Made by a program: the position numbers and the translations under genes. The notes under the pieces were generated by a model. The model worked only from the letters and a program-made list of their open reading frames with translations. It made no database searches and had not been told where the DNA came from. From contig JASPKZ010004200.1 of NCBI GenBank assembly GCA_030220185.1, positions 1 to 64,000 of the forward strand: a stretch of DNA of 64,000 nucleotides. Reading direction: 5' to 3'. Source of the DNA: Diploptera punctata. Lineage: Eukaryota; Arthropoda; Insecta; Blattodea; Blaberidae. Shown here one piece after another: positions 11,085 through 22,284 of the stretch. Every line of letters starts with the position of its first letter. Positions within the stretch are counted from its first letter, which is position 1.

Positions 11085-11375
11085 TTGGAGTTTTAGAAGA
11101 AATTAAGAATTGAGGCAACTATGCAGAGAATATCGAATCTCTGACGTCATTAGATTGAATAGACTCAACAGATTGGTCATGTGGCAAGAACAGACGAACG
11201 AGAACAAATAAAATTCTTATAGGCGCACTATGGAAGGAGGAGGACCCTGGGACGACCGAGAGGACGACTACAATACGTGCTGATGTCACTATGCTTCTGG
11301 GAGTAAGGAATTAGAGGTCAGTAGCTTTGAACAGGGAAGAATGAAGCGGGAAATTTGGGGAGACCAAGGCACGTA
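11085..11375 (+). mobile_element. LINE C-terminal relic
   Basis: With frameshifts the plus strand gives a LINE tail: YREYRISDVIRLNRLNRL, then HVAR-like, RRRTLGRPRGRL and a Trp/Asn-rich end. The R-x-GRPRGR block marks it. It is 5' truncated and broken. Confidence 0.6.
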
Positions 11376-11447
11376 AATACGAGCATGAAATTTGGTAATA
11401 TAACATCGTTTTGAAACCAAGTCACTGTGATCTTGACTTGTTAATAG

Positions 11448-11700
11448 AGTGAAGAATATCAACATTGATTGTCGAATCCGGAGCTTCATGACCGCGCGGA
11501 CATTAGCTTGCCACACATCTGTATCTTGACCTAATGTTTTCCAAACATTCCCTGTTTAATTAACCTCCCTCATATCATAGAATAGTTATTTCATTTTCCA
11601 TTCTTGTTTTTTTTTCTATAACAAATTTCTAAGTCTCTCTTTCAGTCCCCATCATGTCATGCCCTGCTTATCACAATCTACGAGACTCGAACAATAATTT
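11448..11700 (-). mobile_element. LINE 3'-end relic, family A
   Basis: Reverse complement of the family A tail: 'atgaagctccggattcgac' at the 3' side, then decayed VRAAMNLR and RPRMRW coding upstream. Confidence 0.7.
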
Positions 11701-11934
11701 ACAGATAAGATAAAAAAAAAGATTATATCAAAATAAAAATGTACCTGTGATTTCAGTCGTCCTCAACAATGTGAAACTTCAGATAAATAAACTTCGTTGG
11801 ACTTTCGTAACATGTCCCATCATCAAGTTTTTAGGAGGAATTATTTTAAATGTTCCGAAAGGCCTACGAAGATTAACTAATATTTTACATAGTTGAAGAT
11901 GATTAAGATCTCAGAATAAAAATTTTAACCTTGT

Positions 11935-12180
11935 CGACCGATGTGATCTCACATGTCAGTGTAGCGTCGCTACCTCAGACGCAGCGGGACTGGGTTCGAT
12001 ACCTGGCGGGATACGTATCCTGTCTAATTTTATTTAAGGTATTTTCTCACTTATAACACAATTCTCAGGAATTTTTAAGGCCAGAACATCATTTGGCCAT
12101 CATAATCATCATGCAACTTTTAAATAATGACCTCAATGAAATTTTGTAATGTAGACTGTTATAAAAACATAATCATCATT
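11935..12180 (+). mobile_element. tRNA-derived SINE, family 4
   Basis: The head carries box-A-like 'tagcgtcgctacctcag' and box-B 'gggttcgatacc' at about 11992. The body runs to 'cataatcatcatgc'. Only one copy is in the window. Confidence 0.6.
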
Positions 12181-12190
12181 ATCATATTCG

Positions 12191-12497
12191 TTATGTGGGG
12201 CACGCCGTAGCTTAGTGGTTAAGGCAGTGCGCTACAAACCGGAAGGTCGAGGGTTCTAGTCCCGGTGGGGTCAGGATTTTTAAACTGGCCCAAACCTTCT
12301 GGTGGCACTATGAACCTGGGGTCGACTCAGCCTGAAACGGAAATGAGTACCAGACGCTTATTCTGGGGGTAAAGGCGGGCGTTACGCAGGGCTGACAACC
12401 CGGCTGACATCAAAATGTCGATTGTCTAGAAAAGTGGGAGCCTTAATCTCCTACTACCCCAAGGGTCTCCTATGGGATCAGTTTACCTTTTACCATA
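12191..12497 (+). mobile_element. tRNA-derived SINE, family 3, complete head
   Basis: The polymerase III promoter boxes are clear: box A 'tagcttagtggttaagg' (about 12209) and box B 'gggttctagtccc' (about 12251). The body is shared with 10688-10935 and ends 'tgggatcagtttacc'. Confidence 0.85.
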
Positions 12498-13019
12498 TTC
12501 GTTATGTTTAGTATGAATATGTGTTTCATCATAAATGTCCGTGCTGTCTCAACAAGGCTCTGGATTGAGCTGCTCACTCATTCGGGGAAGTCCTCGATAT
12601 CCTTCTGTGGTCAAAAAACGTGTGTGTTGTCCCTCTCCCAACACTCTAAGAGCCAGGTGGGTAGGACATGTAAAATATCTATAAGGTGAGAGGTTAAAAA
12701 CTATGGAGAATAAGAATGTATAAGAACCTTAACGGTGGTACAAAACTGCCTTTTATAGTGTTAACAAATAAAACAATTATCAACGGATAGATCAAATGAA
12801 ACGTGCGGGAAAAAACGAGGTAAGTCACTTTTCCATGAAATCCTGAAAAACCACTGTTAATTACACAACGCACCCATTTATTCACCGTGTGGCAAACTTT
12901 GAAAATAATTAAACTCATTATTAAACTGCTTACTTAGTTACTTACTTATTGGCTTTACGACCCTTTGAGTCTAGCCATAGTCTCTCCTTTATTAGGAGGT
13001 TTTAAACCAAACTAATGTA

Positions 13020-13773
13020 CCGTATTTTACGGACTATAAGACACACATTTTTCGTCGAAAAATTGCCTCCAAAATGCAGGTGCGTCTTATACTCGAAATT
13101 AATATAAACATATCCAGTGTTTGATTTAAAATTCCCGCCAGTCTTAAAAATGTCCATATATTCGATGCCGCGGGAAACCTATCTTTATATGGCAACATTG
13201 GATTCAACTGGCAGCAGCAGTGTACCTATGCGACGAACATGAGTTGCGGGGATTCAAAAGCTTGCTAACACTGTTTCCCTCCCGCCCCGCCTTCACAAAC
13301 CAAGAACACTGTCTAGCCTATGGATGCGTCAATGCAGTGTCTACGATGCCAGTGATCTTGATCAAATGGATGATGGATCAAACCCAACATGAATTCACAC
13401 CGAAGGGAGCTTTAAAAGGACATGCAATCAAACAAATGTGTCAGTGGATAAAAAGTCATGGTCTAGAGCGAGAGAAAACATTATTGTTAAATATTTCAAG
13501 AAGTGCAGCGTAAGTAACGCTTGTTAGGGCAGTGAAGACCATTTTATATATGAAGAGGACAACGATGACGAAAAGTAAGAAGAAGAACAAAAAGAAGACA
13601 GTTCAGATGACGATTTTCAGGTATTTTAAAGACAAAAACGGTTTTATAAAATATGTTTTTTTTTGTCTGGCTTTGCAATCTAGTAATAAAAATGGTAAAA
13701 ATGTTATTTTTAATTACTTAAAATTTAAGATGCGTCGCATAGTCCGTAGCGTCTTATAGTGCGTGAAATACGG
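13020..13773 (+). mobile_element. Pogo/Tigger-like DNA transposon, internally deleted
   Basis: TA dinucleotides at 13018-13019 and 13774-13775 flank inverted ends ('ccgtattttacggactata' versus 'ccgtatttcacgcactata'). The 754-bp interior keeps broken coding for the end of a pogo-type transposase. Frame shifts near 13460 give FKKCSVSNA, an in-frame stop, then SEDHFIYEEDNDDE and an acidic, Lys-rich tail. The S-N-A-x-x-G-S-E-D sequence with a D/E tail is the usual C-terminus of pogo/Tigger transposases. The DDE core is missing, so the copy is non-autonomous. Confidence 0.75.
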
Positions 13774-13778
13774 TAGTT

Positions 13779-14092
13779 ACCTCATTTCCATGCAGATTTC
13801 ATAAGTGACATGTGGTCGGCATACCTACTCAATGAGACATCTAGTAGGCAACTAAGGTTCAATTGAATGATGATAGTCGGTAAATTTGCTTAGAGGCCCG
13901 TTTTTTTCGGATTTAAATACATTTTACAAGCCTGAAAACCTTCAGACTCAGGACCACGGCTTAAAGTTCCTCCCAGAGGACTTGTTTGTTGAATTTTCTC
14001 ATCCTAAAAAATCTATCAACCTCGGCCGGATTTAAAGCCTCGACTCTGGGACTAGAGGCAAGGAACATAACCACTAGACCATCGCAGTCCCC
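13779..14092 (-). mobile_element. tRNA-derived SINE, family 1
   Basis: Minus orientation. The head is at 14092-14030 ('gcgatggtctagtggttatg', with a decayed box B). Body marks are 'ccttcagactcag' and 'ttgcttagaggcc'. It abuts the pogo-like element within 6 bp. Confidence 0.8.
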
Positions 14093-14114
14093 TTTAGTAT
14101 TTCACATTTCTAAA

Positions 14115-14830
14115 AGATGATACTTTCCATGGACTGTTTAACTCATGCCCCAAATGGGAGTCAATGACCAATCACGTTACAATTAGTTTTTATTTACAAC
14201 CAATCACAGTCGTATTTCGCCTACAATTTACCAACTAAAATTTATCATAATAAAGAAAGCACCCCCTTTTTAACATTCTGAATAGGTCATAGCATTATTT
14301 TTGCAGTGACTGACTAACTAAGAAATACGGCTACCAGATTGTATATATAGTGCATGCATGTCAACACGTACCGCATGCGGGAGTTAGTATGAAACATTTG
14401 TAGCAATTGATTATACCACAAAAAAAAAGGAACCACTGTTTGCACTTTCTTAAATGTATTTTTTCCCCCAGAAAAATATAATTGTCATATTTGCATCATA
14501 GGACATCAGAAATGAAGTAATATACAGTTTAATGTTTCTTTTTTCTCCACTAGAGTGCATTCTTACAATATTGCGTTCCTTTGGCAATAATTAATATGAT
14601 ATTGTTGCACTGACGAACAAAAGAAGCAAATGAAGCGTACCAATCGTTTCTCATTTGTTTTCAAACATTGTCATTTACATTAAATATATAAATATTTCAA
14701 AATACCTATATTTAATAATGATTTGTGAGTAAACAGCTTAATTTTATTCGTTAAATTGTCCTAACAAATGCCAGTATTGATTTCCAAATTCTCTAGATAA
14801 ATTGGAAATCACTCGTGGCATTACTAAAGA
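14115..14830 (+). repeat. Copy 2 of the unclassified ~0.8-kb repeat (inverted partner at 6960-8345)
   Basis: It is uninterrupted here. Reading plus: CCAAT-type boxes ('gtcaatgaccaatca', 'caaccaatcaca'), 'tgtatatatagtgca', then A/T-rich sequence to a terminal hairpin-like 'gatttccaaatt...aattggaaatc'. It has no ORF. Confidence 0.6.
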
Positions 14831-14907
14831 CAATCTAATGGTATCTCAAACTTCATTTAAAAAAAGTGATTTATCTGGTTCTTTCCTGTACATTCAAATG
14901 AACTTAC

Positions 14908-15015
14908 CTGAAGAATTCCTGGACTGCCAGGATTAGGACAATTATCACCTAATCCTAAATCTAGGATAAAATATGTTAGAAAGATTGCTAACCAATAATT
15001 GTTGAGCTGATTCAT
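14908..15015 (-). CDS. Signal-peptide first exon of a secreted/membrane host protein
   Basis: The start ATG is at 15015 on the minus strand. It opens 36 codons ending exactly at a consensus donor (CTTCAG|GTAAGTT, intron from 14907). The peptide has a polar start (MNQLNN), a hydrophobic core (WLAIFLTYFILDLGL) and a small-residue site before DNCPNPG, the layout of a cleavable signal peptide. It ends in phase 0 and the frame continues openly into the candidate exon at 9217-9305. The Nimrod-type exon at 4918-5134 lies on the same strand downstream, so all three probably belong to one phagocytosis-receptor-like gene. The linkage is inference. The 5' UTR and promoter should lie just above 15015. 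Confidence 0.6.
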
Positions 15016-15419
15016 CTTTGCAACAGAAGAAGTAATTTCTAACTGCTGCAGTTATCATATGTAGCAGACACTTTATCAGAGACGTGGGAATTAGTTTGAA
15101 TATATTTATCTCGTACACCGTACACATAGGCCTACAGTATTGTCCAAACAACCAATTAACTGTAACTGCAATGAATTGTGATACACAATATCAATTTGTG
15201 ATTAGCAGTTTTATTTTTAATTGTTTCCACGGCATTTGTTGGTTGATAAAACTACAAATATTATTTTTTCGAAAAGATTATATGACAGTAACAATGCAAA
15301 GATTATTCTAAAACAAATCATATAAATTATCCGAAACAAATAACTTAAAAAAAGAACAAACAGGATATAAGAAAAAAATTAACAAAATAATAATGAAATA
15401 AATAATAATGGATAGAATA

Positions 15420-15538
<119 letters not shown>

Positions 15539-15589
15539 TTATTTTACCTGGCAAGAAATAAACGAAATTATAGGTGTGTAGGAGAAGCC

Positions 15590-15853
15590 GGACATCATAG
15601 ATATTATAGAAAACAAAACATTTCAGTGGTATTGCCTTGTCAAAAGAATGCCAAAGCAAAGATTGCCTAAACGTATTATGAAATGGATACCAATGGAAAA
15701 GAAGAACAAATGAAGGCCAAAGAAAACCTGAACAAGCGGCTATAGAATAATTGGGCGGGGGAGTGGAGTTAAAATCAATATAAAAAGGCAGAGAGGAATG
15801 GCGTTGTTTCAGGAGGACAGCGGCAGATGTCATGGTACCCGATGATGATGATA
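15590..15853 (+). mobile_element. LINE C-terminal relic with (GAT)n tail
   Basis: Broken coding: TFQWYCLVKRMPKQRLPKRI, then a RPKK-rich stretch and REEWRCFRR, ending 'gtacccgatgatgatg'. It is similar in layout to family B/C LINE ends and 5' truncated. Confidence 0.65.
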
Positions 15854-15859
15854 ACAAAG

Positions 15860-16437
15860 AAAACGAATATGACATAAGAAATTACGACGACAACAAATAA
15901 ATTACTATCCTTTTTTTTTTTTTGGCATGTATGTTTTTCTTCCAAGATTTTCTCGAAATTCTCACAATCGACGAACTTTTGAGATTTTAATAATGATAAT
16001 AGCCTAATAATAATAATAATAATAATAACAATAATAATACTAGTAAAGGGTTAGACCTTCAGGAGTTAACTGAAGTCTAGAACTAGTCATTCATCGTCCC
16101 ACATTTCGTCGTCCAAAGGATATGCAGTTCTTGGAAATCGGTTTAGTGAGATTGCTTGTACATGTACACGCCATCTGTGTGATACGTTTATTGTATTTAG
16201 AATGTTCAAATCCCTATCTAATGCCTTCGTTTTGTTTGTTATCTAATAGTTTATAAGCTGCCTCAACTGCTTTATTTATGGTGCTTCTATTCTTCTCTTT
16301 TGTTTAGGTAGGTCCTAAACCTCTGAGCCATACCCCAAAAAATTGGCATCCCATCATTCAGTAAAATTTCAGAACTATCGACTCATTGCCTTTCATAAGA
16401 ACTTTTTAAAATAATAATAGTAATAATAGTAGTAGTA

Positions 16438-16475
<38 letters not shown>
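15860..16475. other. No gene; A/T-rich with AAT microsatellites
   Basis: AAT tracts at about 16005-16040 and 16410-16475 lie in otherwise featureless sequence. Confidence 0.5.
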
Positions 16476-16745
16476 CGGCCGCGGTGGATTAGTGGTTATG
16501 CCCCTTGCCTCTGGTCCCGAGGGTCGCGGGTTCAAACCCGGCCGGGGCCGATGGATTTTTTTAGGATTGAAAAATCCAAGGAGCAAGTCCTCCGGGAGGG
16601 ACTTCAAACCGTGGGTTCCGAGTCTGAAGATTTTCAGGCTCGTAAAAGATCCTTAAGCCTAAATGAAAAGGCCTCTAAGCAAAATTTACCGAATTTTGCC
16701 GTCCTGTACTACCTTGGTTTCCAAGATGTTAGTATGAGGCAATAA
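16476..16745 (+). mobile_element. tRNA-derived SINE, family 1
   Basis: Clean polymerase III boxes: A 'tggattagtggttatg' (about 16484) and B 'gggttcaaaccc' (about 16529). The typical body follows, but it lacks the distal part seen at 19748-20262. It inserted directly after an AAT tract. Confidence 0.9.
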
Positions 16746-16769
16746 GTAGAATTTATGGTACCATTTTAC

Positions 16770-17100
16770 AAGTTTGCGGAATTGTTCTGTCATTAAAACC
16801 TATAAATTCAGTTACATTGCGAGAAAACAAACATGGCGGCATCTGTAGAGATTTTTAAATTTCGAATTTGTGATAAATCCTCACTTCTAGTGGTCGAATT
16901 TCACTGATTTTCGGGAATACGCCTTTCTCGTTTTATTTCATCAGCATATACTGTGTTTCGTTGGGAAATATCAAAATTCCTGCCACTTCAGATTAATTAC
17001 CATTCTTCATGGTCCGGTTTTGGTTAAAGAAGACATTACAATTTTTAATTGATTTCCATATCCAGAGCTTGGTTCCGAAAAAAAAAAATGTTGCCGCAAA
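16770..17100 (+). repeat. Dispersed repeat, family alpha
   Basis: Shares 'ttgcgagaaaacaaacatgg', 'cactgattttcggg' and 'atggtccg' sentences with 9375-9860. Confidence 0.6.
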
Positions 17101-17194
17101 TGCGTTTAAAAATACACGCACACATTTTTCTCTCTTAATTCTTTACTTCTAGAAACCCATGCTTTAATATATTACAAGGACTCTTGTCATCCAA

Positions 17195-17660
17195 CATCTC
17201 TTAAATAACATTAAATTAAACATATATTATATTATATGGATGCGAAAGAAGAAATCTTACTTTAAGGGAAGACAAGATTACGAATACTGGAGAATAAAGT
17301 TCTTAGGAAACTTTTTGGACCAAACAGAGGCGAATAGACAGGTAAGTTCAGAAGACTACATAGCAGTGAGCATGATCTTATGTAATAAGAACCGTTTAGT
17401 GACATAGACTCCAATGGGCAGGACATGTAGCATAAATTGGAATGAAGAGGGAAACAGAAACTTGTTATAGGAAAACCAGAGGGAAGTGCCCGTTGATAGA
17501 CAAATAATGAGATGGATGCATAATATTAAACATGATTTGAATTAGGTGAATTATTGAGGGGATGATTTGAAAGCATTAGTTTAGGATAGGGATATATGGA
17601 GGGAATATGTCCGCGCGACCATGAAACTCCGGGTTCGATAGTCACAGTGAGTTGGGATTA
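17195..17660 (+). mobile_element. LINE 3'-end relic, family A
   Basis: It starts in the LYGCERRNLTLRE region and runs through 'gggcaggacatgtagc' (WAGHVA), GKPEG..P and a decayed RDIWREYVRATMKLR. It ends in 'gttagtaagtagg', a degenerate (AAGT)n tail. Many stops. Confidence 0.8.
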
Positions 17661-17699
17661 GTTAGTAAGTAGGTTCGACAAAGATTGGTAAAAGTGTTT

Positions 17700-18234
17700 A
17701 ATTGAAATAATAGAACAGATAGCACACTTTAACTATCTTGGTTCAGATATAACATACAGCTACTATTGGAATATACACAATAAATTAAACCGATATCAAA
17801 TGATGTGTGGCACCATAAGAAGAACCACCCGAAAGACTCGAAGAGAAACTCAGCTCAGGTTTTATAAAATTATGGCTGTTCCTGTTCTTTTATATGGATC
17901 TGAATCTTGGGTACGTACAAAAAAAAGATATCTCACACATTGAAGCCACTGAAATGAAATTTTTAAGATCCGTAAAAGTATGTACACGCTTGGATACATT
18001 ACACAATGAATCAAAAGAACTGAACTGGAGATATTTTCAACACTCGATAAACTAGACGAGCACAAATACCAATGGAAAGAACATTTAGACAGAATGGAAT
18101 TTCCAAGATTACCCAAAAAGATCAACGCCTACAAACCACATGGAATAGGATATTTGGGACGGCCAAGGAAACGATGGTCTTGAGACCGGAACAAGTCGCA
18201 TTGACCTAATCCTGGAAAGGAAGAAGAAGAAGAA
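17700..18234 (+). mobile_element. LINE C-terminal fragment, family B, with (GAA)n tail
   Basis: Broken coding for FNYLGSDIT-like, then VPVLLYGSESWV, EMKFLRSVK, KYQWKEHLDRM, KPHGIGYLGRPRKRW, a stop, the 3' UTR and gaagaagaagaag. It is the longest family B copy here; the RT domain is absent. Confidence 0.85.
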
Positions 18235-18639
18235 GAAACGTCTTGTATTCAGAACAACCCAATAGGTGACAATATTACTTTTCTAAGTTGCATTTTTATT
18301 AGTTTTAATTACTGCAGCCATGGCATCAGTTACCTGTTATTATTTTTCTATGTTTAGGTATAATAGTAAATAGTCAGGTAGGGCCTATGTAAAGTATGTT
18401 TGTTATCGATAGGAAGGATTCTATCTTTAAATGGAAAATGTTCTCTTTTTTGCATGAAGGATAAATTATATTCTTAAAAAAAAGAAATATAATGTAAGAA
18501 ATGGGCCAAAACAAAATAACATAAATCTAAATATTAAAAAAAAATATATGTATTAACCACATACGTCCCGCATGGAAACAAGGATGCTCCCTAGCGGGAG
18601 TTCCTTAACCAAGCTAGTTTAGTTATGCTTATTTGCCTA

Positions 18640-18902
18640 CATATGTCAACGGGTGACATGTGCTTAGTACATCGCCTCAATGATACATCTAGTAGACAAA
18701 GTATTACTTTGATGGATGAAAGTTGGTTAATATTGCGCGGATACCTTCTTATTCTGGCTTGCGGTTTTCTTCGAGCCTGAAAATCCAGGAGACTTGTCCT
18801 TTGGATTTTTTGATCCTCAAAATCCATGGACCCCGTCCTGTTTCGAACTCGCGGCCCTCGGTATTAGAGGCAATGAACATAACCAATAGATCCCCGCGGC
18901 CG
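18640..18902 (-). mobile_element. tRNA-derived SINE, family 1
   Basis: The head is at 18902 ('cggccgcggggatctattgg') with box B 'gagttcgaaaca'. Body marks include 'ggattttgaggatcaaa' and 'gaagaaaaccgc'. It is more diverged than the copy at 16476. Confidence 0.8.
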
Positions 18903-19099
18903 ATATAAATAGAAAAGTGTAAAAAATCTAACACTATACTTATATTAAAACCTATAAAATAAATTTAATATGACATCCGCGATTGTAACAGAATGTGTAT
19001 GAATGAGACATCTGTTGGGAAATGTGCATACTACATACTCTTCAGACATAAGTTTTCGGTGTAACATCGATAATAAGCGGTAAATAATATTACGTCTAT

Positions 19100-19325
19100 A
19101 CATGGAGTTGGAGGTCAATAACAAACTAAAATCTTGCAAGAAAATAATGCGTTCTGTATATGAAGAACGTCTCCAAATAAATATCAATAAAACCAAACAA
19201 TTGCACATAGGGGCCATTCAACCTAACCCTCTAACTCTATGCGGCGGCATAATTGAAAGTGTGAAAGAATTCACATACCAGTGCAACATAGGGGGCATTC
19301 GGCGGCCAAAGCGCTGCAAAATATA
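19100..19325 (+). mobile_element. LINE RT palm fragment
   Basis: A 74-codon stretch resembles the region after LINE motif C: LQININKTKQLHIGAIQP, then GGIIESVKEFTYQ (compare the usual VxEFxYLG). Upstream and downstream parts are lost. Confidence 0.6.
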
Positions 19326-19329
19326 AATA

Positions 19330-19745
19330 ATGTACTGCCAATGAAGTTTCTCATGACAATTAATTTTATTACCCAGTTCTTTACACACTCCGACAATTTC
19401 ACTTAGAACATCATCTTGTCTTTACATTTACATTACTTTTACTCGTCTGCACTTTGGTCAAAGCTGAATTCATCCGACTCTTCACCTCCTCTTATATCCG
19501 AGGGTAGAAATAATCTGGAACCATTCGTGACACTTCTTGAATAGACTTGAGAACCGAATTTTCCAGACTGGAAGTATAGATGCATGTGGACTTTTCTCTA
19601 CAGAGATTTCATCTCATGGCTCCTTCTTTACCATACAAGACTGGATCTAATTCTCGCTTTTACCTGAAAAAATAAAAAAAAACAGCCCAACGATGCATCA
19701 TAGCACCATATTATTACATTATAATTTAGAAGTTATCAACCTTTT
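19330..19745. other. No confident feature; possible short exon-like stretch on minus strand
   Basis: The minus strand at about 19440-19655 has an acceptor-like 'tttttcag' near 19660 and an open end with an acidic tail (GGEESDEFSFDQSADE). I cannot identify it. Confidence 0.3.
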
Positions 19746-19747
19746 GA

Positions 19748-20262
19748 TCAGCCGCGGTGGACTAGTGGTTATGCTCCTTGCCTCTGGTCCCGAGGGTCGC
19801 GGGTTCAAACCCTGCCGGGGGCGATGGATATTTTAGGACGGAAAAATCCAAGGAGGGACTTTAAGCCATGGGTCCCGAGTCTTAAGATTTCAGGCTCGTA
19901 AAAAATCCTTAAGCATGAATGAAAAGGCCTATAAGCAAAATTTACTGAATTTTCCCGTCCTAGTACTACCTTGGTTTCCTAGATGTCAGTATGAGGCGGA
20001 ACGCTGACCACGGGCCACTCAAAATGACATCTACACGAAAACAGGTGTAACTAAATTAAGATGTAGTCAATTGAGTTGGTGTTTACTTGATGAAAATCCA
20101 TAATTATTAATTAAATAAAAATGAAACTATGTTTTATTTTTATTTAATTAATAAATTAATATGGTTCAAATTCTTCCCTCTAGGAGGAGAGTGCCTAAAT
20201 CTCTGTAAAGGGAAAACGTAGGCTTATAATACAATACAATACAATACAATACAATACAATCA
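19748..20262 (+). mobile_element. tRNA-derived SINE, family 1, long form with (AATAC)n tail and an internal insert
   Basis: The complete head (boxes near 19756 and 19800) is followed by the full body through 'gtgcctaaatctctg' and 'ggcttataat', then a pentanucleotide (AATAC)n tail from 20228. Compared with 6536-6887 there is about 95 bp of extra A/T-rich, partly palindromic sequence at 20062-20160. Confidence 0.85.
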
Positions 20263-21110
20263 ACCTTTTGCTGTGTTCACCTCAAAATGAAATATGTCAA
20301 CACAATATACATGTGTTCCTTAAAGAAGGTTACCACTATGGTTAAAATATATTCATTTTCAAATCATGAATGGAAACATGACATTATTTACGTTTTTAAT
20401 GTTACTAGCTGTGTAATTCAATGTAATACGTAAAATATTCATGTAAGAGTATGAGTTTAATGTAAAGTCCATAGCGCAACAGCCAGCTGCTAGCCTCACA
20501 TCCCATGTGTTAGTTTTTTTCTCAATAAGCCAAGTAACTTATTGTAGCTACCCAAATTTCTCATGATGCCGGATGGGGACCAGTCTGATATTAGTCGAAA
20601 CTTTATAAGACATATTTTTTCTCACGTGGAGACTCAAACCAACACAAGTCCCATAGCTCTGCACCAAGGCATCATACCTTAAATCACTCGGGCGTGGCGC
20701 GGGACAAGATTTTATTACAATAGATATAACTTTAATTTAATTCCATTCATAAAAAATAAATAAATACACTTACTTTGATAATAGTTAATTTATGCACAAT
20801 TAAGTATACAATTTTCATTATAAATATGTTTGCTTTTCGTTTTTTGAAGATTTTTTTTTCTTAACCAGGATTTAAGCCCACAAACTCTGATTCATAGCAC
20901 ACTAATCATTGTGCTATTCAGGCATCCCTTTCCAAACGCAGATTTTTCTTTCTCTTTTATAATCCCCATTTCCCTGTAGATGAACCTTCTTTCACATTGC
21001 TTGTAATTCAAGAAGACTTCGTCACGGTATCATTAATAGTACCGTAATTATGATGTTTACACTTAGATTGAATAATAAATCATGTTTATTTATGATAAAG
21101 TAGAGGCCCT
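20263..21110. other. No gene; two weak tRNA-like heads on minus strand
   Basis: Minus-strand stretches at about 20640-20720 and 20860-20935 show box-B-like 'ggtttgagtctcc' and 'gcttaaatcctgg' after tRNA-like sequence, so they may be SINE relics. The remainder is featureless. Confidence 0.35.
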
Positions 21111-21114
21111 GTAT

Positions 21115-21420
21115 TATGTATGAAGTTACTTGCTTCTGGTCTTGAGGGTCATGGGTTCAAATCTAGTCAGTGTCAATGGATTTTTAGGTTGGAAAAATTC
21201 AAGGGACTAGTTCTCTGGGAGGGAATTTGTCCAATGGATCCCGAGTCTGAAGATTTTTGGACTCGTGAAAGAACCTCAAGCCTGAATTATTGCTTCTGAG
21301 TAAAATTTAATTGGTCTTTCCCTCATCCATGTAATATCGACCAGTGGTGTGTGGACCACATGCCACTCGCTGACATCTGTAAGAAATAAGCATGACTAAT
21401 TAATGTGGGAAAGAAACTGC
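21115..21420 (+). mobile_element. tRNA-derived SINE, family 1, diverged
   Basis: Box-B-like 'gggttcaaatct' (about 21152) is followed by 'caatggatttttaggttgga', 'ccgagtctgaagattttt' and 'cctcaagcctgaatt'. Confidence 0.75.
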
Positions 21421-21484
21421 CATTAGAGAGCACCAATCTCCCCACATAGGGATTTATGGGGGTATATATCATACCATTGGCCCT

Positions 21485-21715
21485 TACTTACTTACTTAAT
21501 TACTCACTGGCACTATCGAACCCGTAAGTTCATGGCCGCGCGGACATAAGCTCTCCATACATCCCTATCCTGAGCTAATGCTTTCCAATCATTCCCTGTA
21601 TAATCTACTTCCCTCAAATCATAGTTAATGTTATTCTCCCACCTCATTCTTGATCTACCAACTGGGCGTTTTCCCTCTGGCTTTCCTACAAGAAACTTCC
21701 ATGCAAGTCTCTATT
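21485..21715 (-). mobile_element. LINE 3'-end relic, family A, with (AAGT)n tail
   Basis: In minus orientation it encodes GKPEGKRPVGRSRMRWENN almost cleanly. The end decays through RDVWRAYVRAAMNLR and is followed by a TAAG-type tail (21486-21503). It is the best-preserved family A tail. Confidence 0.85.
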
Positions 21716-21719
21716 TCTT

Positions 21720-22067
21720 GACGGTTGTATTTTTACGCTGAAAGATCGTCACTCTTTCGACCAAGGTACTTTTTTCGTCTGGCTTATCACCTTCGACCAG
21801 TCCGGCATGGGTAACCCTATCGGCAGCAATGCTACCGCCGGTATAGCTCTCAGAATCATTTAAGCATGCAAGCCATTCCACCACGGCAAGGTAAAGATAC
21901 CATGGAGGGAACAATGGCCCTATGATATCATATTGAACATTTTTAAAAGTCCTCGTGCCTACCCCCAAAACTTTGGGGAGGTGCAAGACACAGTTTTTCC
22001 TATTATAATTTGCACAATATGGTCGATTATATAAATAGGGCTGAGCTGAGCTTACTGCACAAACCAC
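21720..22067 (-). pseudogene. Ty3/gypsy-type integrase fragment
   Basis: A 118-codon minus-strand ORF contains YCANYNRKN followed by FKNVQYDIIGPLFPPWYLYL and a later GSIAADRVTHAGLVE. The C-x2-... / F-x-x-V-x-x-D-I-x-G-P-L-P pattern with a following Tyr-Leu hydrophobic stretch is that of the integrase zinc finger and start of the catalytic core in gypsy LTR retrotransposons. The first catalytic Asp is the D of YDIIGPL. The other acidic residues cannot be placed. No LTRs or RT lie next to it, so it is an orphan fragment. Confidence 0.55.
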
Positions 22068-22284
22068 AAAAAGCTGTGCAACTCCGTGCTTTAGTATTGT
22101 CTCTGTATTTATTCTTCAAACATGTTTTAGCCATTTATGTTCACGTGGACCTAATTTATTGACTTATTTATGACTTTAAATTGTTCTCCAATATCTAAAT
22201 TTATTTTTTAAATCTAATCTTGAGAGTCTTAAAAGAGAACTTAAAATGTTCTTGTGCTACCCCTGTCCATGTTCTATTTCATTG

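Noticed and set aside
10847..11113. 88-codon plus-strand ORF starting in SINE family 3
   Set aside because: The first third is SINE body; the rest leads into a LINE relic and has no recognisable domain.
12200..12270. Possible functional tRNA gene
   Set aside because: Box A and B are clear but the cloverleaf is not completed and a SINE body shared with 10688-10935 follows directly.
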